Assembly: GCA_030180135.1 (NCBI GenBank)
Contig: CM058238.1
Span: 43,861,765-43,925,764 of the forward strand
DNA length: 64,000 nucleotides
From: Orychophragmus violaceus
Taxonomy: Eukaryota; Streptophyta; Magnoliopsida; Brassicales; Brassicaceae
Direction: 5' to 3'
Below the pieces are notes generated by a model. That model did not search any database. It saw only the letters and a list, made by a program, of their open reading frames with translations, and had not been told where the DNA came from. Shown one piece after another: positions 10,361 through 22,282 of this stretch (position 1 is its first letter; the number at the start of each line of letters is the position of its first letter). The position numbers were made by a program, and so were the translations under genes.

Positions 10361-12480
10361 GTGCCTTCCACTTATCACCAGTGCGTAAAGTTCCCAACCC
10401 CTACGGGGATAAAGACGATCCATGGAAACAAAAAAGCAGTATGATCATGCTACATGACCTTTTTCAAGCAATTGGAAATATCGTCAGTATGGAAATTACA
10501 GAAAGTGAAAGAGCTCGCGTCACGAAGTGTGAAACGAAACAACGACCCAACAGCCCGAGGTCCGCGCAAGGACCTGGTCATTTTGGTTTGCATTGATGAC
10601 GCTTGCCCTGAAAGATGTGTAAACATCGGATCGGAGCTCCTAAGTTCCAACAGAAACGAGCTCATCAACTTCCTCAAAGAAAACGTAAATACATTTGCAT
10701 GGTCCACAAAAGACATGAAGGGGATCGACATAGACGTCACCTCACACGAGCTAAACGTAGATCCCACGTTCAAACCTGTAAAACAGAAATGTTGTAAGAT
10801 CGGTCCAAATCGATATAAAGCAGTTAACGAATAGGTGGAAAAACTGCTAAAGGTCGGGTCAATCAGGGAGGTGAAATACCCCGACTGATTAGCCAACCCG
10901 GTCGTCAAAAAGAAAAACGGGAAGTGGAGAGTCTGCATAGACTTCACAGACTTAAACAAAGCATGTCTGAAAGACAGCTTCCCACTCCCACATATAGATT
11001 GTCTGGTAAAAGCTACCTCTGGACACGAACTGTTGTCCTTCATGGACGCGTTCTCTGGGTATAACTAAATCCCTATTAACCCAAAGGACCAAGAAAAAAC
11101 AACCTTCATAACCGATTGCGGGACCTATTGCTACATGGTGATGCCCTTCGGGTTAAAAACACCAGAGCTACATACCAAAGATTGGTGAACAAAATGTTCG
11201 CCGATTAGCTTGGGAAGTAAATGGAAGTTTACATCGATGACATGCTGGTGAAATCCTTCAAGGAGAGCGACCACATAGCACAACTCCGAGAATTCTTCGC
11301 AATCCTGAACAAATATGGGATGAAGCTTAATCCAGCCAAATGCTCCTTTGTAGTGCCATCGGGAGAATTCCTCGATTATCTGGTAACGGAACAAGGGATC
11401 GAGGTGAACCCAAAGCAAATTGTGACATTCCTTGAAATGTCTTCTCCAAGAAACACGATGGAAGTGAAGAGATTGACAGGACGGATAGAAGCCCTAAACC
11501 GTTTCATCTCCCGATCTACGGACAAATGTCTCCCGTTTTACAACCTTCTCAAAGGAAACCAAAAGTTCCAATGAGATGAGGATTGCGAAACATCATTAGA
11601 GGAACTCAAAAAGTACCTCAGCGAACCCCTAATACTAGCAAAACCTGTAGAGGGCGAACCTCTAAACCTCTACATTGCAACCTCGCCAGCCGCCGTGAGC
11701 GCATTCTTAGTTCGTGAAGAAAAAAACAAACAGAAGCCCATATACTACGTGAGCAAAATGCTCATAGATGCAGAAACGAGATACCCAACAATGGAGAAAC
11801 TCGCGCTCGCAGTAGTAATGGCAGCCAGGAAGCTACGACCATACTTCCAGTCGCATGCTATAGTGGTGATGACATCACATCCACTAAGAACTATATTGCA
11901 TAGCCCGAGTCAGTCTTGAAGGTTGGCTAAGTGGGCAATCGAGCTAAGCGAGTATGATATTTAATATCACACCAGAATAAGCGCAAAGGCTCAAGTCCTA
12001 GCAGACTTTATCATCGAACTCCCACCTATAGCTCCGGACCAAGAAAATCAAAACGATTATTGGACCTTTCACGTTGACGAGGCTTCATCCAAGCACGGTT
12101 CTGGAGTAGGTATCTAGCTCGTAACTCCGATAGGAGAATTAATCGAGCAGTCTTTCAGGCTCGGCTTCAGCGCGTCCAATAACGAGGCCGAGTACGAGAC
12201 TCTAATAACCGGCTCCGGCTCGCAATCAGAATTGGAGCTCGAAAACTTCATGCATTCAGCGACTCACAGCTAGAAACGAGTCAGTTCCACGGCGAGTACG
12301 AAGCTAAAGACGACTGCACGAAAGCTTACGTAAAAGTAGCCACGAGCTAGCAGATCAATTAAAGGATTTCAAGCTCAGGAGAATACCTCTAGGGGGAATT
12401 CCTCGGCCGACGCTCTAGCAGCACTAGCCTCAACGTCTGACCCCCTAGTAAAAAGAGTTATACACGTGGGGGGGATAGAC
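10361..12480 (+). pseudogene. TatI protease C-terminus, reverse transcriptase and RNase H
   Basis: The first codons read VPSTYHQCVKFPTP, the conserved protease-to-RT linker of Tat elements. The pre-RT region follows (ENVNTFAWSTKDMKGID, about 10680-10730), then RT blocks with VVKKKNGKWRVCIDF, MDAFSGY and the catalytic YIDD at about 11230-11241. The RT connection and RNase H follow (LTGRIEALNRFIS, then YYVSKMLIDAETRYPTMEK near 11740). Stops occur near 10833, 10888, 11067, 11572 and 11918. RNase H is present only in fragments after 12060. The enzymes would copy the element RNA into DNA; this copy cannot make them. Confidence 0.85.
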
Positions 12481-13590
12481 AAACCCAGCATCGACGTAGC
12501 ACTAAAGGCACATATCTACGGTGCATACTCGCGCCAGAAGCCGTAGCCGTGATGGGAGAGACTCACAAAGGTACTTGCGGTAACCCCTCCAGAGGCATAG
12601 CTCCAGCCATCTGCATAAAAAGGCAAGTATTTTTCTGGCCAACCATGATCGCAGATTGTGAAAACTACGCCAGGCAATGTGATAAATTCCAAAGGCCTGC
12701 TCCGATCATCCATCAGCCTGCAAAAAAGTATCCTCGATCTCCGCACCTTACCCTTTCATGAGGTGTTCGATGGATATAGTGGGACCTCTGGTCACATCAG
12801 GACCAAAGCAACTCAAATATCTCCTGGTCCTGACCGATTATTTCACCAAGTGGATAGGAGCTAAAGCTTACCAGCAAACTTCATGGATCGAAGTACGAAA
12901 CTTCATTTGGGAGCACATCGTCTGCCGACACGGGCTCCCCTACGAGATAGTAATTGACAACGGTTCACAGTTTATCTCCTTAGTTTTTAGAAATTTCTGC
13001 AAAACTTGGAAGATACGCTTAAGGACCTCGACCCCAAGATATCCTCAGGACAACGGTCAAGCGGAAGCTGCGAACAAGAAACTTTTAAGTAACCTCAAGA
13101 AAAGACTTGACTCCAGAAAGTCTAAATGGTCTGAGGAACTACCAAGTGTCCTATGGGCCTCCTGTACAACACCTCACAGCGCGACTGACGAAACTCCATT
13201 CTCATTAGCCAACGGGATGGAAGCAATGGTTCTTGCCAAGGTATCGGTTCCGACTATCCGAAGGGCTCTAAGTCTGAGGCATGAATAGCTGAACGAACAA
13301 ATGCTCCGAGATCGCCTAGACATGATCGAGTAGCAGCGTGACCGAGCATTAGTACGAAGGCAGAACTACCGCAAGCAACCTCCCGCTATTACAACTCTAA
13401 ACTTCGATTGCAGAAGTTCAGCGTGGGAGATATAGTGCTGCGCAAGGTCTACGAAAACACCAAATGGGAACGCCCCTACCGAGTTACCGAAGTAGTCCGT
13501 GACGGCGTCTACAAGCTCACGAAATTCAAAAATGGAGTACCAGTAAAGAGGCCGTGGAACACCACGAACCTCAAGCTATATCACCTCTGA
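12481..13590 (+). pseudogene. TatI integrase
   Basis: The zinc-binding region survives in part (CENYARQCDKFQRPAP near 12655-12705). The catalytic core follows with MDIVGPLVTSG (first Asp), IVIDNGSQF (second Asp, about 12958) and NGQAEAANK (Glu, about 13065). The C-terminal GPY/F-like domain is in the frame 13408-13590, with KVYENTKWERPYRVTEV and ending RPWNTTNLKLYHL, typical of Tat integrases. Stops near 13288 and 13335 and frame changes inactivate it. Confidence 0.85.
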
Positions 13591-13797
13591 GTACTCACGA
13601 TAATCTAACAGCACCAGTTGATTTCAACATCAATTTTTCAAAAAACGAATGAACAGTTTTGCAGAAAACAGACAGAGAAATCACAGAAAAAAACAAAAGC
13701 AGTAAAAATGAGAGAGAAAGATAAAGCAATCGATTTAAAGAAACTACATGTGCAGTCGGCGAGTGTATCGTGATGAGTGGGAACGTGGGGAGTTGGG

Positions 13798-14237
13798 TTA
13801 TAAAGCAATTATTGCTGCGAAACCTCGAGACTCTGCGAAATCTTTTTCGAATCTCGTAATTTCATCCATCGGATTTTGAAATCCACTCACACGCGCTGCA
13901 AATACGGATGGGACAAACCCTAACACATTCTGAGGCGTCCATTTTACGGGATTATCAATCTTCGCATCGTCCGATGCCACGCGGGGGAAACTGAACAGTC
14001 CCTGACTCGCGAAAACAGTTCGATGCCCAGATTCGGTCTTATCTGAAGTATACTGTGGGCCTCTGCAGAAAAGCCTCCCCCTTCAAGCTCGACAGCTCGC
14101 TTAAAGGACTGGGGGAAAATTTTGGGCCCAGTCCCCCTCAAGGAATTCATCTGGGTACCGACCTCACTATTGGGCTGGCAATCGAAGCCCATTGCCAATT
14201 TGCATCGTGACCCGGCCCGACAGAGCAGAAGACACAC
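13798..14237 (-). pseudogene. Antisense ORF remnants downstream of TatI pol
   Basis: Two overlapping minus-strand frames (14237-13944 and 13980-13798) lie between the integrase stop and the 3' LTR, in antisense. Tat-lineage elements are known to carry additional ORFs, including antisense ones in this position. I recognise no domain. The frames could be chance, but the position fits, and TatP shows a similar antisense frame upstream of its LTR. Confidence 0.35.
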
Positions 14238-14680
14238 TTGATGGACCGAAACTCAGACTATGGATCCAGGCATGAAGCTCCAACTCGACAGCCCGGTTTG
14301 TCGGTTAACCGTGTCCGCAATACACGACCTATCAGCTGAAGAAGAGGATAAGATCAAGTCCTGGAAGATCCTAGAGATCGCGGGAGTCGTTGGAGCAGAC
14401 CCCAGGAAAGGAGAAAAGCAGTTAGAGGGAGAAAGGCTATAAGAAGGACGACTCCACCTTCACCTGCGATCATCCGATTCTCTATACACATACTCTTTAC
14501 CTTGCACTTGTAATCGCTCTCAAGCTTAAGTCATTGTAAACTCTTATCATTCATTTAATACAATCCAAATTCATATAGTTAAGTCTTGTTCATTTCAAGG
14601 TTCATCCTAGAATCTAGCCCACCTTTCTCAAATCATCACATAAACACTTTAAACCTCGAGTGTGGGTTTTAGCATCCACG
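14120..14680 (+). repeat. TatI 3' LTR (approximate limits)
   Basis: A purine tract GGACTGGGGGAAAA (about 14107-14118) precedes the segment. It ends GTGTGGGTTTTAGCATCCACG, which parallels the ends of the TatG LTR (GTGTGAATCCTTGATCTCACA on the minus strand) and the TatP LTR (GTGTGGATTTATGGATCCACA). No second copy is present for comparison, so both borders are approximate. Confidence 0.55.
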
Positions 14681-14990
14681 GGGACCATTCCAGATCTCTA
14701 TTTTTTGGGGATCATTTCAGATCGTTATAAATGAAGGTAAAGAATTTTATTAAGTAAAATCGAAAATTTTTATACGAAATAGTAGTGACAAACTATGTAA
14801 TGATCGACCTTGATGGAGGCTTTGAAATAGAATGGTCCATGAAGAATGAGACTTAGCTTGTAGGAGATCGTAGATTGCCAAATAAATTTGTTTTGGAGCG
14901 GCGACTATGCTCAAAGTCGAGCTGTCTACATACCCTTTTAAAGGATCAAGCCTTTACGTTGTTCAATTATAGTCAAAGCATTTACAGTGA
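14681..14990 (-). other. TatG 3' untranslated remnant
   Basis: AT-rich sequence between the end of TatG integrase and the LTR-like end of TatI. No frame or motif is recognised. It may include part of a lost polypurine tract or LTR. Confidence 0.35.
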
Positions 14991-16230
14991 AAATAGTTTT
15001 TGAGGTTTATGATATTCGAAGATCGATGTTCGGGCCTTTGGGTTTCTACCGACTAGAGTAGATAGAACCCATCTTGGACGACGTCGGTGACCTGGTAGGG
15101 ACCTTCCTATTTTTCCCTAATTTTCCAGCATGTTTTTCCTTTTTATAGTCAAATACTTTCCCTAAGGCGAGTTCTCCTACATGTAACCCGCAGGTCTTAA
15201 TCTAGGAATTATAGTAGCGAGCTGCGGCTTGTTGGTAATTCTGGATTCGGGCGAGTGCGAGATTCCTTCGTTCATCGACGAGATCGAGATCGTCAGTTAT
15301 CATTTGCTTATGCAGTTCCTCGCGTTGCTGGATTCTTTTTGTCGAATGCTGGACACAAGGATTTCTTCTGGAACTATGGCCTTGATGGCCTAAGCTAGAG
15401 AGAAATGTGTTTCTCCAGAAGATTTGCGAGGAGTAGTTCGATAAGCCCAAAGTACATATGGGAGCCCGTCGCTCCAATTTGACTTACACTCATCAAGCCT
15501 TTTCTTGAGAATGTTCATGATCTATTTGTTTTCTGCCTCTGCTAGTCTGTTTCCTTGAGGATAAAGACGTATTGAGTAGGTCAACTTGATGTTCCAAGTT
15601 CTGCAGAGTGTTTGGAATATGTTCGATATAAACTGAGGTCCGTTATCAGTGACGATATCATGAGGTAGTCCGTGACGAAAGATTATTTTTTGCTAAACGA
15701 ACTCTTTTACGTGGACGTCTTTCATTTTTTGGTAGAACTCGGCTTCGATCCACTTTTTGAAGTAGTTTGTCATGACTAGTAGGTGTAGCACTTTTTTCTT
15801 TCTCGATGCAACTAAGGGTCCCACTATGTCCATTCCCCATTGCATGTAAGGATATGGCGAGGAGATCGAAGAGAGTTTATCCGATGGATGTGGATGATCA
15901 GGGCGTGCATCTGGCACTTGTCGCATTTTGCAGAAAATTTTTTGCACTCAGCGGCCATGGTCATACTCCGCCTCATTGTCCGATGCAGCAAAGCCTAGTA
16001 TGATGGACTGTTCTAACACTTCTCCAATATGAGATGCCATTTCACTCTGACTCCGGATCCTTGTTTTGAGGACGCACCATCAACGTGAAGAGTCCATCTT
16101 TTGGAAGAGGATGGCTCGAGGTCGATAGTTGGAGGGAGTTCAATTATAAAATCAGCTAATACTTGATCTTTCAGGGATGTTTGAGTCCTAAAATCGATGT
16201 CGTATTCGCTTAGTTCGATAACCCATTTTA
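14991..16230 (-). pseudogene. TatG integrase
   Basis: Read on the minus strand: the core begins with MQWGMDIVGPLVASRKKK (about 15850-15795), then an Asp block reading IVTDNGPQF (about 15655-15630) and the Glu block GNRLAEAENK (about 15560-15530). The C-terminal region includes the frame 15477-15202 and continues to a GPYQVTDV-like stretch near 15090. A zinc-binding portion can be guessed between 15900 and 16000. Several stops break it. The family inserts the cDNA into host DNA; this copy is dead. Confidence 0.8.
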
Positions 16231-17892
16231 CCAGTCAACCTGATTGGCTAGGACTGTGGAGGATCGTCCTCAATGGTTTCAAAGTCATAACTATGATCGA
16301 GTGCAACTGGAAGTAGGGTCGAAGGTTTTGAGCCGATGTAACCACTGCTAGTGCAAGTTTTTCCATTACTGAATATCTCGTTTTGGCGTCGATCAAAGTT
16401 TTGCTGAAGTTGTAGAATGGCTTTTGAACGCTATGTTGTTCGCGAACTAAGACGCCACTTAATGTTGCAGAATAGACAGCTAGGTAGAAGTAGAGAGGCT
16501 CTCCCTCTACTGGCTTCGCCAGTATTGGGGGTTCTCTTAGATAAAATTTGAGCTTGATGAACGCTTCTTCGCACTTCTCGTCCCAAAGGAATTTCTTTTT
16601 CTCTTTTAGGAGGTGGTAGAAGGGAAGAAATTTATTGGTCGATCTCGAGATGAAGCGGTTCAAAGCTGCTATTTTGCCAGTCAGTCTTTGGACTTCTCTT
16701 GTTGTCTTCGGAGATGACATCTCCAAGAGTGTTGCGTCTGTTTGGGATTTTCTTCGATTCCCCTTTCAGTTACAAGGTAACCTAGGAGTTCTCCTGATGG
16801 GACACTAAAGGTGCACTTCGAGGGGTGGAGCTTCATTCCGTATTTATCTAGAATGGTAAACCACTATCTTAAATGGGCGATGTAATATTCATACTTCGAT
16901 GATTTTACCAGCATATCGTTGATGTAGACCTCCATGGTTTTACCAATAGTCCGACAAACATCTTTTTGACAAGACATTGATAAGTAGCTCCTGCATTTTT
17001 GAGCCCAAAATGCATCAGTTTGTAACAGTAAGTGCCTCGATCTATTATGAACCAGGTCTTTTCTTGGTCCTCGGGGATCATTAGTATTTGATTGTATCCT
17101 GAGAATGCATCCATGAAGGATATGAGTTGGTGACCTGTTGTCGCTTCTACCAGTCGGTCAATGTGTGGGAGTGGGAAGCTGTCTTTCAGATAGGCCTTAC
17201 TGAGGTCTGCGAAGTCGACACATACTCCTTACTATCCATTCTTTTTCTTGACTACGACAGGTTCACAAGCCAGTCGGGTTATTTCACTTCCACGAGCGAC
17301 CAAATTTTCAGTAACCGATCGAACTCGTCATTAACAGCTTTAGATCATTCTAGGCCAAGTTTGCGACGTTTCTGTCTGACCGGTTTATCAATCAGATTGG
17401 CGTTTATCTCCTGACTTTTTACGTCGATGTTGATTCCTTTCATATCAGCCGAAGAACAGGCGAACGAAGAGACATTCTGCTTGAGGAAAGCTATCATTTC
17501 GTTTTTGATGGAGTTCAAGAGGTCGACTCTGATGCCAACGCATCTTTCAGGATGAAAACTTGGATTGTGAGGTCCTTTTGGGGTTCTCTTTGACTGTGGA
17601 AATTTTGAATTTTGGTTCGCATTTCGGCGAGCTCCTCATGTTTCTGTAATTGTTAGAAGGGGGATTTTTCGATCTGTTTATACCCATTCATGTAGCAATT
17701 TATGGAATATTTTTATACTTCTATAAACAGTCTTTACTCCTTCTGAAGTTAGGAACTTTACGCGCTGTGGTAGGTCGATGGTACGACTTTCATTTTGTAT
17801 ATGCGGGGTTAACCTAGGATGGCGTTATAAGGAGCCGATTGATCTACTACGACAAAATCTTTCATTCTTTGTACTCCGTCTCTTATCACCAG
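16231..17892 (-). pseudogene. TatG protease C-terminus, RT and RNase H
   Basis: The protease end (RDGVQRMKDFVVVDQ, then APYNAILG) is at about 17887-17809, immediately beside the AthF insertion point. RT follows, with MDAFSGYNQILMIPEDQEKT at 17114-17055 and a degenerate catalytic region near 16920. The RT connection and RNase H are at 16726-16235 (VQRLTGKIAALNRFISRSTN and LIDAKTRYSVMEKLALAV). The order and sequence match TatI. Stops lie between the pieces. Confidence 0.85.
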
Positions 17893-19396
17893 TGATAACA
17901 AAGATTTTGCAATCCTTTGAGGTACCAATTCCTCAAGCTTATCGTGTAGTCTTGAGGTATCGAACCATTTTGGGACGGATAAAACCAATAAGAACACACC
18001 AACCTCTAGAGTCAAATCAGACAATTGAATTTTTGATTCTAACAATCCTAACAAAGACAGTTCAAATAGAAGTAAACAAAAAGGCAAATAAACGAAATGA
18101 ATTCAATCAATGAAAAAGATAAGGCCTAAAGGTTAAGGTCAACGGACAGGTGACTCGGGATGATCATAGATCCTAATTCAAACTTCATAGAAGCTAACCT
18201 CCTAGCATGGAACACAACAAGTCGATCAGTTTAATCTCTTAATACTAACTTCTTTACTTAATCCTAATCCAAGAAAATATTCTCATTTGTGAATTAAAAT
18301 CAAGCAAGCATTCAAACAAGTTCCAAACAACCAACAATCACTCTAAACATACATTTTCATGTGCTAGAATGTGAAAGTTCTATCAAAGCTATAAACTGGA
18401 ATTTCATCGAACACATGGTGAGCAAGAAATCCTAAACATCCTAATCAATGTGATCAAGGTTAATTAGGCACTAAACACACTTTGATAGACGAGATTTTAA
18501 ACAATTAAACATTAGAAATCTATTGATCACCCCTAATCAACCTAATCCTACCTAACCCATAAACCCTATGAAGAACTACTCACTAATCATCATATGAACA
18601 ACAAAATCCATAGAAATAGTGTTGATCATTGAGAATAGAGGTAGATTGGATAATCAAAGAGAGAAATCACAAGAAAAGAGTACTAGATTAATCCAAAATC
18701 AAACTTGTTCTTACAAAAGGGTTTTTAGCAACAAAACAAGCTTCAGAAACAAATGAAAATAGGTTTTTGGCTTAAATAGTCATTATGGTGCGAACCGGGT
18801 TAACCCAGAACAAACCGGGTGTTGACCCGGATCCGAAACAGTTTCTGGGGCGCGTATCGGTCTGGTCGGTCGATACACCGATCGATACGAGATCTCGGAA
18901 TTCCTGGTCAAGAAGTGTATCGGCCCACCTGGCCGATATCATGGCCGATATGCTTGCACAAAAATTAATCCGAGACCCTGTATCGGTCTGTCAGTCGATA
19001 TGCATGTCGATACGGTCTCCTGGGTTTTGGTCGAGGAACTGTATCAGCTTGCCTGGCCGATATCCAAGCCGATATGAGTCCTCGTATTTTCTTCCGAGAG
19101 TGTGTATCGGCCACCCCAACCGATATGGTGGCCGATATGCCTTCCAGCTGCTTCTTCCTTAGTCTTTCGAGCTCTAGACTCCACTTCCAAGCTCACCAAT
19201 GCTCCTAGACACCTCCAATCACCTGCAAAACACAAGAAACACTCCAAATGCAAGCCTAAAGTGCCTACTCCTAGTCCTAAACAACTCTATACTCTAGATG
19301 CGACAATGACTCGACAAAATGGTATGAATAATGGTGAAATGGAGTCAAAACAAGAACTATATACAAGCCTAAATGCATGAAAATGTATGAATATCA
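17893..19396 (-). repeat. AthF 3' LTR (1504 bp)
   Basis: Plus-strand ends are TGATAACAAAG and GAATATCA, so on the minus strand it runs TGATATTC...TTATCA. It aligns end to end with 35353-36856. It contains five tandem units built on TATCGG...CCGATA. Short frames inside it are present in both LTRs and look non-coding. Confidence 0.95.
18850..19145. repeat. Tandem ~63-bp repeats with TATCGG/CCGATA inverted cores (AthF 3' LTR)
   Basis: TATCGG (one copy TATCAG) occurs at 18855, 18918, 18981, 19042 and 19105, so spacings are 63, 63, 61 and 63 bp. Each unit continues with one or two CCGATA(T) or CGATA(T) motifs that can pair with the TATCGG. The same array is at 36310-36605 in the other LTR, and a related four-unit array is at 29185-29400. 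Confidence 0.85.
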
Positions 19397-19411
19397 ATTC
19401 CCCCAAACTTG
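19397..19411 (-). other. AthF polypurine tract
   Basis: On the minus strand AAGTTTGGGGGAAT ends directly at the LTR start TGATATTC. This is the expected plus-strand primer for the Athila type. Confidence 0.85.
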
Positions 19412-21025
19412 AATCTTGCTTGTCCACAAGCAAGTATAAGTCAATCAAAATAAGTTGGGGAAAAGGTTTGAAGGTGGGAGCTCATATCCAAAGGTTCAAT
19501 CAAGTTTCAAACTTCATTTCAAGTCTATACAACTAATGTGCAACCGAGAAAATGCCTACTCCAAGGATATAGCCATACTCATTAAGACAATACTTTTAGC
19601 TTAACCTTCAACCTTCACAAGCATTCAAATCAACTAGCTCTTTGAAATTGATTAAGCATTTCAAGTGGATCTTACTCACAACAAAGTGTTCAAACTCATT
19701 TGGCAAGGGTTAAGGTCTTGAGATAAAGATGATCTCAATCAAAAAGAGGGGTTTCTCCATAAGCATTTAGGTTCTCTCAAGAAGAAATGAATGAGCACAT
19801 TGTAAAAGGCCAAGAGTATAGAAGCAATTGGTGCATACTAGAATCGATTTCCGCCTACCCATTTCCTAATGACTTCTACTCTTACTCTAGCCCACCTAGC
19901 TTGAGTCTACCCTTTGTCAAGGCTACTTTTGCCTCATACCTTTTTCTCAACCAAACACTTCCCAAGAATACTCCCAAGGATCATTCAAAACCTTTCAAAA
20001 TAGTGGCAATTCTTTTCTTTAGACTTAGCTCAAATACTTCTTTCTTTAGCAATGGCCTCTTTTCTCAAACTTTCTTTTTCTTTAAGTTGAGCACTTTGGC
20101 TTCTTTTCATTTTCAAAACATGAGGCACTTTTTCTTTTAAAACACTTAAGAGCTTTTCTTTCAAAACACTTTTGCCAACAACATAAGATCCCAAATCAAA
20201 CTCCCTTTTGTTCTTTCCCTTTCAAAACCTTCCCCCAAACTTCAATCTTAGCCTAGTGTAAGCTAAAGGTGGTCAAGTTTGCGTCTACACGGAAATTTTC
20301 AACTAGTCGCCTCAAACTCAACACCATTTACTTAGCTCATTCCAAGAGGCCTACCTCTCAAAAGAGTGTTTATGGGTGGAAAGGAAGGTGGTTAAGGGCG
20401 TGGAAGCTATTCAAGCAAGCAAGTGTGGTAAAAGGGAAAAGAATGCTTGAATATTTTGGAGGTATCCATGAGTTTAAAACACTAAGAATGAGCAAGATAA
20501 TTGTAAGTCAAGTTAAGTTTCTCACTTTTAAATAGAGCTAGCATCAATTCACAACAAGTTCTAGCATCGAATCAAGGTTCAAAGCAAGTTATCCAAGTAG
20601 GGTTCGTTCTAGCTTTCAAGCATTTCTCGGGTTACAACCTTAGTGTGATCTATCTAGCAAAGCTAGCGTATGAAACAAGTTTTACTCGCTTAAATCTTAT
20701 GAGGAAATTAAATCATTGCTCCCTATGCAAACACATCCTATATGATGCAACTAGACTCGATCCTAAGATACTTTCTTTTTGTGAAAATTTTTCAAATTTT
20801 TTTTTTTTTTTTTGGTTTTTCTATGCCTTAGATGCAATGCATGAGACTCAAAGACAACACAAATAAGATGAAAAGAAAACATGTTTAGCAACTGGTCTCT
20901 CCCCCAAACTTAAATCACACGGTCCCTTGTATGATCTATGAAAGGAGAAGAGACCGAAAACACACAAAATGCAAACAAAGAAAAGAAAAGAAAAGAAGTA
21001 TGTACAAAGATGGAGTGTTACCTTG
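19397..21025 (-). other. AthF 3' untranslated region with three polypurine-type tracts
   Basis: AT-rich, with no credible frame. The functional polypurine tract (minus strand AAGTTTGGGGGAAT) abuts the LTR at about 19397-19411. Two further copies of the same core lie at about 20228-20242 and 20899-20914. A run of 16 or more T lies near 20797-20813. Long stretches of CTTTTCTTT-type sequence suggest simple decay. Confidence 0.7.
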
Positions 21026-21690
21026 CTAGTTGTGGAATGATGGAGGTGATGATTCCCCCATGGAGTATGTCGGGTTGGATGAAGAGCAGGATGGTGTCCT
21101 CATGGCTCTTCTCTTTTGCCTTCTGTCCTCTCGTGCGGAGTGGCGGTGAGGCTCGTAGTAGGAATCGGCAGCCATGCGCGCAGCTCCTCCCGTCTCATGT
21201 CCAGCAACTGAGTACCTCCCCTGCTCTAACTCTGTCTGCTCAACCAGATCATCGGCTTCACCGCTCACTTCCTCAGTCGCTGCCCATAGCTCCTCATCCA
21301 AACCAGTCAGGGCCTCTCGGGATGTGGAAGTCTGTCCCGTAGCGCCACTCTTATCTTTCTTTCCCGCTATCATCTTCAGAACCTTGGTGACTTTCTTCAG
21401 GCAGCTAGCTAATTTCTTAATGTTTCTTCCTTGCCATTTGCTCTGCCTTTGGAGGTCCCTGTTCTGGTCTCTTAGCCCACTGACCGTCCGGTTCGCGATC
21501 GGATCATCCAATGGCTCGATGTAGTACCTGTGCAGCCCATACACCCCAGCAGGTGCGTCGGAAGAATCTGAACCGGCTGCAGGTGCTCTCCGCGGTCCGC
21601 GAGGCTCGAATTGGTGTTCCATAGCCGGGAGAAACCTCACGTTAGCCTGGTTTGTTGCAAGGCTTGTGATGGTGGGGTTCGGAAGCAAGT

Positions 21691-22130
21691 GATAGATTTT
21701 AGAGATTGAACATTGAGAAGAGTTTAGGGTTCTTGTTTACAGCCGCAACTTTGAGAGAGAATGAGAGACAATAAACCCTTGTTATTTCCTTTTGGTGTTA
21801 CAACATATTTATAGGTGATACAAGTCCTAAAATGTGTAACCTAAAGGAGAAACAAGACAAAAGGAGATAAGACAAAGTCTGAGCAAGTCTGAACCAAGAG
21901 CAGGAATGAGAGAGAGAGTGGTCCCCCCTTTTGTGGTCCTCACCAGCCGGCTCCTCCTCTCACTCCAACGGCTACATTGCTCCAAAACCCTAAGTCTTGT
22001 GTTTTGATAATAGTTGGCGCCTCTTAGTGATAACAAGATGTCCCCAACTTTGCACATTATCAAATGTGCAAGACTTGTGCATATTTTGATAAAACACAGC
22101 CTTTGCACATTTATCTAATCATGATCAATA
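21691..22130 (-). repeat. C2 3' LTR (440 bp)
   Basis: On the minus strand it begins TATTGATCATGATTAG beside the polypurine tract and ends AAAATCTATCA. A minus-strand TATAAATA lies at 21806-21813. The termini are TA...CA. Confidence 0.96.
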
Positions 22131-22258
22131 CTCCCCCTCAAGTTCAGACTTTGGAATCACCCTAAAGACTGAACTTGGAATGATCATGGCAACACCTCAT
22201 TAAAAACCTTGATGTGGAAAACCACTTGGGACAAAACCACATCAAGGGAAAAAGAGTA
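22131..22258 (-). other. C2 polypurine tract and pre-PPT motif
   Basis: CTTGAGGGGGAG (minus strand, 22131-22142) abuts the LTR. The block ACTCTTTTTCCC...GGTTTTTAATGAGG lies at about 22193-22258, between the pol stop and the tract. Confidence 0.9.
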
Positions 22259-22282
22259 TGCTGCTCATGAATCAGGAGAGTT

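Larger units (their letters stand above)
10359..14680 (+). mobile_element. TatI: decayed Tat-lineage gypsy element (3' half)
   Basis: A plus-strand Ty3/gypsy element of the Tat type begins abruptly in the protease C-terminus, where M abuts it. It runs through RT, RNase H and integrase to a 3' UTR with an antisense frame and an LTR-like end. Gag and most of protease are missing from the window. Many stops and frameshifts make it an old copy. It appears to lie in the 3' end of the minus-strand TatG. Confidence 0.8.

Noticed and set aside
10450..11043. 197-codon minus-strand ORF
   Set aside because: It is the complement of the TatI RT region, which matches the Tat family on the plus strand; shadow frame.
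18850..19145. CRISPR-like array from regular 63-bp spacing
   Set aside because: Units are related along their whole length, without unique spacers, and the setting is a plant retrotransposon.
18785..19380. ORFs in the AthF LTR, repeated at 36213-36659
   Set aside because: They are carried by the TATCGG repeat array and shared only because both copies are LTRs of one element.
21691..21701. Shared TGATAGATT at the edge of C2 and at the start of the H LTR
   Set aside because: In C2 it is the reverse complement of the U5 end, in H the U3 start. The match stops after a few bases and the elements are unrelated.
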